A stretch of 64,000 nt of DNA from CAYGVX01 sp964544285 (lineage in GTDB: Archaea; Thermoproteota; Bathyarchaeia; Bathyarchaeales; SOJC01): positions 18,608 to 82,607 of the forward strand of contig CAZJAQ010000002.1 of assembly GCA_964544285.1 (NCBI GenBank), read 5' to 3'. This document shows positions 60,470 through 64,000 of the stretch, in pieces (position 1 is the first letter of the stretch; every line of letters begins with the position of its first letter). The notes under the pieces were generated by a model, which made no database searches, had not been told where the DNA came from, and saw only the letters and a program-made list of their open reading frames with translations. The position numbers and the translations under genes were made by a program.

Positions 60470-61215
60470 TGGACACTTCGGAAGCCTCCAGCGAGATGAG
60501 GTCAATCCTACAATTAGAAGACCCGCCTGTAGGAGTCAAGTTGTTCAAGCCATCCGAAAACATAAGTTCAAACATTAAGCTGATTGACAAGAAGTCTAGG
60601 TATTGCCAGTTCCTGATGCGGGCTCGTCACGGTGAAACACTCCTTTTAACTCCTGAAAAGCTTGCTTGCCCAGCAGCCTACGCAGCGTTCGGCTTCGGTC
60701 CTCTACCGGAAAAAATCTCCAGCGGGGAAATGCTTCACTTCCTAGGCTTATACCAGACGAAGGATGCGGCTGCGAATACTATGGCTACGATGCCAAGGTT
60801 AAAGCCCGGCTCAATTTCTGCCATAGCTGCAGGGCCTCTTGAAGATTTAACTTTACAGCCTGACCTTGTTGTTGTCGAAGGTTTTCCTGAACAAATTATG
60901 TGGCTTTGTTTAGCAAGAACATTCAACGCAGGAGGGCGACTGAACTTTAGCTCTTCAATCTTTCAATGCTGCTGCGTTGACGTAACCGTTGTCCCGTATA
61001 CGACGAAAGAAGTAAACACAAGTCCTGGCTGTTATGGAACTCGCGAGGCAACAGATGTGCCCCTCAACCACATGTTCATGGGCATCCCGATGGATCTACT
61101 GGAACAAATTGTGCATGGCTTGAAAGCCCTTTCAGAAAAAACCATGATCAAAGCTCGAGGAAAAAGTGTCTATCTCTCATACAGTCAGCAGGAGCCTAAG
61201 AAGGAGACAGGATGA
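60469..61215 (+). CDS. DUF169 protein
   Basis: A 248-residue protein of the DUF169 family: EDPPVGVKLFKPSE, RYCQFLMRARHGE, LACPAAYAAFGF and VTVVPYTTKEVNTSPGCYGTREATD. Function in the family is unknown. The GTG start shares one base with the preceding stop. It links the lipoyl carrier to the thioredoxin-type genes that follow. Confidence 0.85.
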   Translation: MDTSEASSEMRSILQLEDPPVGVKLFKPSENISSNIKLIDKKSRYCQFLMRARHGETLLLTPEKLACPAAYAAFGFGPLPEKISSGEMLHFLGLYQTKDAAANTMATMPRLKPGSISAIAAGPLEDLTLQPDLVVVEGFPEQIMWLCLARTFNAGGRLNFSSSIFQCCCVDVTVVPYTTKEVNTSPGCYGTREATDVPLNHMFMGIPMDLLEQIVHGLKALSEKTMIKARGKSVYLSYSQQEPKKETG

Positions 61216-61218
61216 ACT

Positions 61219-61449
61219 ATGGAAGCGCATCTTGAAACAATTCGCAAGAAATACCGTGATGCTAAACGTACAGAAAGCGATGTTGACCTGCTCGCATTAA
61301 AGTCGGAAATCGAGTCTTATATAAGAAGATTGCAGGATGCGGAAGAAAAAAACGATGATCTGCTGGGAGAAGCACAGGACATGCTAATTGATGTGACGAA
61401 GATCATTGAAGAAGGGCATTGTCACCCATTAAAACCAAAAAAGTTCTAG
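61219..61449 (+). CDS. Small helical protein of unknown function
   Basis: A 76-residue highly charged helical protein (MEAHLETIRKKYRDAKR; LQDAEEKNDDLLGEA). No cysteine apart from one near the end (GHCHPL). It lies three bases after the DUF169 stop and its end overlaps the next gene. No family recognised. Confidence 0.65.
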   Translation: MEAHLETIRKKYRDAKRTESDVDLLALKSEIESYIRRLQDAEEKNDDLLGEAQDMLIDVTKIIEEGHCHPLKPKKF

Positions 61450-62156
61450 CTTGGTGGAAAAGGTTGCCTAAAAAGAAGAAGAGTTGGAAGGAATGGCACC
61501 GAGAAAAACAGGTGAAACAACAAAGAGCTCAAGAGGCGTATCAAAGACAATCACAAGCTAAAAGAAAAGCGAGAAAGTGGCATAAAGGCAAAATAATCGT
61601 TGGAATATCTCTTGTTGCTATCATACTCATTTCATACACTGTCTGGCAGTATTACGTCCAACTTCCTCCAGCAATAGGTGGCGACACAAACAACAACCCT
61701 CCTCCTACAGGATTAGCACCCAACTTTTCATTTAGTGATATAAACGGCACTCAGTTCTCCCTTAGCCAATTAGCTGGAAAAGTGATTGCTGTCCATTTCA
61801 TGGCGGTGGGGTGTAGCGGACAGGTATACTCCTTAAATGACAATCAGTTAAGGCAATTGAGGGCTGTCTGCGAAGATTACTGCAACAATAACCCAGTTAC
61901 TATGGTCACAGTTGCTGTCGCAACGTGCCCAAACGTTGATTTGGTTCGAATCCGATCAACCTACGGTATCACTTGGGTATTGGGTAATGACTATACTGAT
62001 GGAAGAATGGACATAGTAGACGCTTACAAGGCATATTCAATCAGAGACGGAACAGTTCTCCTTATTGATAAGACATTCAACGTAGACGAAGTATACAACG
62101 AGGCGATAACCGCTGAAACTCTGTATTCAAAGATAAATCAACTTTTAGGAGTATAA
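61419..62156 (+). CDS. Membrane-tethered thioredoxin-fold protein, single-Cys active site
   Basis: About 245 residues: a long basic lead (about 1-65), one membrane helix (about 68-88), then a thioredoxin-like external domain (about 105-245) with FSDINGTQFSLSQLAG, VIAVHFMAVGCSGQ and GTVLLIDKTF. The usual CxxC is C-S-G-Q, so only the first cysteine is present. Later cysteines (AVCEDYC, VATCP) might take part. It could be a TlpA/SCO-like redoxin. The TTG start is uncertain; another TTG lies 45 bases on. Confidence 0.75.
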   Translation: MSPIKTKKVLAWWKRLPKKKKSWKEWHREKQVKQQRAQEAYQRQSQAKRKARKWHKGKIIVGISLVAIILISYTVWQYYVQLPPAIGGDTNNNPPPTGLAPNFSFSDINGTQFSLSQLAGKVIAVHFMAVGCSGQVYSLNDNQLRQLRAVCEDYCNNNPVTMVTVAVATCPNVDLVRIRSTYGITWVLGNDYTDGRMDIVDAYKAYSIRDGTVLLIDKTFNVDEVYNEAITAETLYSKINQLLGV

Positions 62157-62160
62157 AAAA

Positions 62161-62862
62161 ATGCTTGAAGAATTCCTAGGGCTATTCATTTTAGGTATCG
62201 TAACCTTCCTCTCACCGTGTTCCATTGCCCTCATCTCAGTCTACCTAACATACGCTGTAGGTGTCAGCAGGAGCATACGAAAAGGCTTCATAATTGGGTG
62301 CAGCTTTGCATTAGCCATGTGCCTTGTTTTCTTCTTCCTCGGATACATAGTGTCTTCTCTAATCGCCATAGATCCAGCAAGCTACCGCTTTTTCTTCGGC
62401 GTCGCTGGCGTTCTTCTCATATTGTTTGGAATAAACAACTTAGGCTTCTTCAAGAAAATCGATGCCACTACTCACTTCAGCCAATCCTTTACGGAAAGAG
62501 TTAATGCTTTGCGGCTAAGCGCTCTGACGCGATTTTCTAAGTATAATTATGCATTGGGTTCATTTCTCTTCGGTGCTGTCATCTCTCTAGCTCTTGGCCC
62601 ATGCTCATTGTCCCTAGTTTTGCCTGCCATATTGTTAACAATGTTCAGTGCATCAACCCCAATCCATGGGGGTCTATTGCTTCTCACCTTTGGTTTGGGG
62701 CATTCGTTGCCAGTCATATTCTTAAGTGGTTTGTTGGCGACGGCTCGGAAGTTTGCCAGTGAAAAAACCGCTATGGCTGGTGAATGGCTGGCAAAAATCT
62801 TTGGGATTGCTTTTCTTATAATTGGTGGGGTTATGGTGGTCTATATCTTGGGAGGTTGGTAG
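62161..62862 (+). CDS. ccdA: CcdA/DsbD-type membrane thiol-disulfide transporter
   Basis: A 233-residue protein with about six membrane segments. It has one cysteine in FLSPCSIALISVYLTYAVG and the second in LGPCSLSLVLPAILL, which is the CcdA pair that carries reducing equivalents through the membrane. It lies beside the membrane-tethered redoxin and a small CxC protein, a set able to pass electrons to the outside. Confidence 0.9.
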   Translation: MLEEFLGLFILGIVTFLSPCSIALISVYLTYAVGVSRSIRKGFIIGCSFALAMCLVFFFLGYIVSSLIAIDPASYRFFFGVAGVLLILFGINNLGFFKKIDATTHFSQSFTERVNALRLSALTRFSKYNYALGSFLFGAVISLALGPCSLSLVLPAILLTMFSASTPIHGGLLLLTFGLGHSLPVIFLSGLLATARKFASEKTAMAGEWLAKIFGIAFLIIGGVMVVYILGGW

Positions 62863-62863
62863 G

Positions 62864-63130
62864 TTGAAAAAAGTGAGAATTGAGGTTTTTGTGCCTTTAG
62901 GCTCGTGTGTCTGTAGTTATGCCCAGATCATGGAAAGAGTGGGGAGAGCAATTTCGGAGGTTAAAGATTTCGTAGAAGTTCAGATGAAATCAACAAATTC
63001 TTCAGAAGCAACTAAATACGGAATCCAGGACTCGTGTGTTATAGTGGATGGAAAGATCAAACTCCCCTCAAGCTTTGACGAAAAAGAACTCAGAAATACA
63101 ATCTTAAAGAGGATGCATCAAGATGCCTGA
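62864..63130 (+). CDS. Small redoxin-like protein with CxC motif
   Basis: An 88-residue thioredoxin-3-like protein: EVFVPLGSCVCSYAQIM has a Cys-Val-Cys pair (about residues 15 and 17), then SSEATKYGIQDSCVIVDGKI, a third cysteine. Open frame extends to 62822, but GGAGG at 62851-62855 is placed for the TTG at 62864, one base after ccdA. The CxC redox motif is as in some small redoxins. Confidence 0.75.
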   Translation: MKKVRIEVFVPLGSCVCSYAQIMERVGRAISEVKDFVEVQMKSTNSSEATKYGIQDSCVIVDGKIKLPSSFDEKELRNTILKRMHQDA

Positions 63131-63470
63131 CGTAGAAAAGCCCCAGAAAGCTGTCTGGCATGGCGTTACACGTGAGCAGATTAAATGGCACCCCACGATT
63201 GAATATGAATTATGTATAGGCTGTGGGCTATGTGTTCTCGGCTGCGGCGCTAACGTCTACGCCTTCGACTATAAAAAGAAAAAGCCAATAGTCGTCGCAC
63301 CGTTAAAATGCAAAGTAGGCTGCGTAACCTGCGCCAACACCTGCCCGGTGCACGCAATAGGCTTCCCACCGCTTTCCTATATACATAGAATTATCAAGAG
63401 GAATAGTGTGTTGAATACAGGCAGAAAGGAGCTAAAAGATAATGAAGAAAGAATCGCTTATCAAGGATGA
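63123..63470 (+). CDS. Ferredoxin with WHPxIEYE leader
   Basis: A 115-residue ferredoxin with CIGCGLCVLGCGANV and CKVGCVTCANTCP. The N-terminal HGVTREQIKWHPTIEYELC is shared with the ferredoxin at 58.5 kb, so they are paralogues. Overlaps the preceding gene by eight bases. A basic C-terminal tail of about 30 residues follows the clusters. Confidence 0.85.
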   Translation: MPDVEKPQKAVWHGVTREQIKWHPTIEYELCIGCGLCVLGCGANVYAFDYKKKKPIVVAPLKCKVGCVTCANTCPVHAIGFPPLSYIHRIIKRNSVLNTGRKELKDNEERIAYQG

Positions 63471-63500
63471 CTGCAGCTTGTCAAAAATGGAGACTAAAAA

Positions 63501-63839
63501 ATGGGAAACGTGATTGATATAAATAAACTAGTGGAATTCGCTTCTGGAAAGCATCTATTAGATACTATGCAAGACAGGCGGTTGGTAAAGAAGAATGTGT
63601 TGAAGGTAAAGAGCTTTAATGTTGTACTGATCTGCCTTGACAGTGGTCAAAAGATTCCTTCACGCCCAGAACCTTACGAAGCTTGCTTCTACATAATCGA
63701 CGGTTCCGGCATATTTTCAGTAGGCGAAGAAAAGTATAATTTATCCAAGGGCCACATGATTTCTGTTCCAGCAAACGTGGCTCGAGGCATAAAAAGCAAC
63801 GAACGCTTAACAGTTTTGGGAATACAAGAACCTCATTAG
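63501..63839 (+). CDS. Cupin-fold protein
   Basis: A 112-residue cupin with PYEACFYIIDGSGIFSVGEEKYNLSKG and MISVPANVARGIKS, the two strands that hold a metal in this fold. Catalytic histidines are poorly conserved (one or none), so it may be a sensor or a non-catalytic cupin. It is the last complete gene in this run. Confidence 0.8.
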   Translation: MGNVIDINKLVEFASGKHLLDTMQDRRLVKKNVLKVKSFNVVLICLDSGQKIPSRPEPYEACFYIIDGSGIFSVGEEKYNLSKGHMISVPANVARGIKSNERLTVLGIQEPH

Positions 63840-63849
63840 AGGAAGCACA

Positions 63850-64000
63850 ATGAGCATTGCTGTCGTTGTTCGTAATCTAACGAAGCGTTATGGCGACATA
63901 ATAGCAGTAGATCACATATCTTTTGAGGTTAAGCAAGCCGAGATCTTCGGCTTCTTAGGGCCGAATGGTGCTGGCAAAACCACGACTATAAGAATCCTGA
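63850..64000 (+). CDS. ABC transporter ATP-binding protein, partial
   Basis: The first 50 residues of an ATPase: VRNLTKRYGDIIAVDHISFEV and the Walker A LGPNGAGKTTT. The window ends soon after. It has the form of the drug/lipid exporter type DrrA or an ABC-2 type. It lies ten bases after the cupin gene and is likely part of the same operon, which would add transport to the system. Confidence 0.9.
   Translation, partial: MSIAVVVRNLTKRYGDIIAVDHISFEVKQAEIFGFLGPNGAGKTTTIRIL

Noticed and set aside
1..64000. CRISPR arrays, transposases, integrases or prophage genes
   Set aside because: No regular direct-repeat array, transposase motif or phage structural gene was seen in the window.

Overview
This window reads as a piece of an archaeal genome, most likely a metagenome-assembled genome from the Bathyarchaeia or a close relative. 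That assignment is inference from gene content. Archaeal markers seen directly are TFB with an upstream gar1, RNA polymerase subunit P, Taw1 and Trm5 for wyosine synthesis, archaeal-type phosphoglycerate mutase, CofD of F420 synthesis, endonuclease V, a translin homologue, TATA-type promoters and a tRNA-Ser with encoded CCA. Two runs of 100 N are scaffold joins, and at least two genes carry single-base frameshifts, so some breaks are probably assembly errors.

Layout. 1-5.8 kb (minus strand): an incomplete gene, a coiled-coil protein, a sugar-1-phosphate nucleotidyltransferase, a small membrane protein, then S-adenosylhomocysteine hydrolase and an MTA/SAH deaminase-type amidohydrolase. 5.9-8.8 kb (plus): a membrane protein, an APH-like kinase, a CysC-like kinase and a frameshifted helix-hairpin-helix glycosylase-like gene. 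8.8-10.3 kb: sparse, with tRNA-Ser(GCU), a low-molecular-weight phosphatase and a 33-residue SEC-C protein. 10.3-17.2 kb: ApgM, a NAD-kinase-like protein, threonine dehydrogenase, a zinc-ribbon coiled-coil protein, TFB, Gar1 and an MFS transporter. 17.2-20.7 kb (minus): 5-oxoprolinase PxpABC with a diaminopentanoate-dehydrogenase-like enzyme. 21.0-28.9 kb (plus): a GltD-like flavoprotein with an HdrC-like N-terminus, an HdrA-MvhD fusion, KorDABC, a flavoprotein and a phosphoesterase, apparently one redox operon in which 2-oxoacid oxidation, ferredoxin and flavin electron transfer could be coupled.

28.9-32.5 kb (minus): HD hydrolase, endonuclease V, translin, a DUF3795-like protein and Taw1. 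32.6-39.1 kb is a cell-surface island: two cohesin-like proteins, a dockerin-bearing secreted protein, a membrane-anchored winged-helix regulator and a 708-residue surface protein, with glyA cut by a scaffold gap in between. 39.2-55.0 kb is mixed housekeeping: CofD, RpoP, a frameshifted DUF1847-like gene, WrbA, Trm5, an endonuclease-IV-like enzyme, tandem MoeA, rhomboid, an S9 peptidase, an MFS transporter, agmatinase, an RsmB-like methyltransferase and a QueG-like iron-sulfur protein.

55.2-64.0 kb is the most interesting part. A minus-strand operon (universal stress protein, Acr3 arsenite exporter, unknown protein) and an ArsR repressor face a tightly packed plus-strand operon of about 15 genes. 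It holds a small zinc-ribbon protein, a free-standing HdrA N-terminal domain, a ferredoxin, three tandem DGC-domain proteins, a GcvH-like lipoyl carrier, a DUF169 protein, a helical protein, a membrane-tethered redoxin, CcdA, a small CxC redoxin-like protein, a second related ferredoxin, a cupin and an ABC ATPase that runs off the end. The ArsR gene and this operon share a promoter region with a near-palindrome and repeated AT-rich motifs. I propose it as a candidate undescribed arsenic- or thiol-responsive redox system built on a lipoyl carrier; the function is inference.
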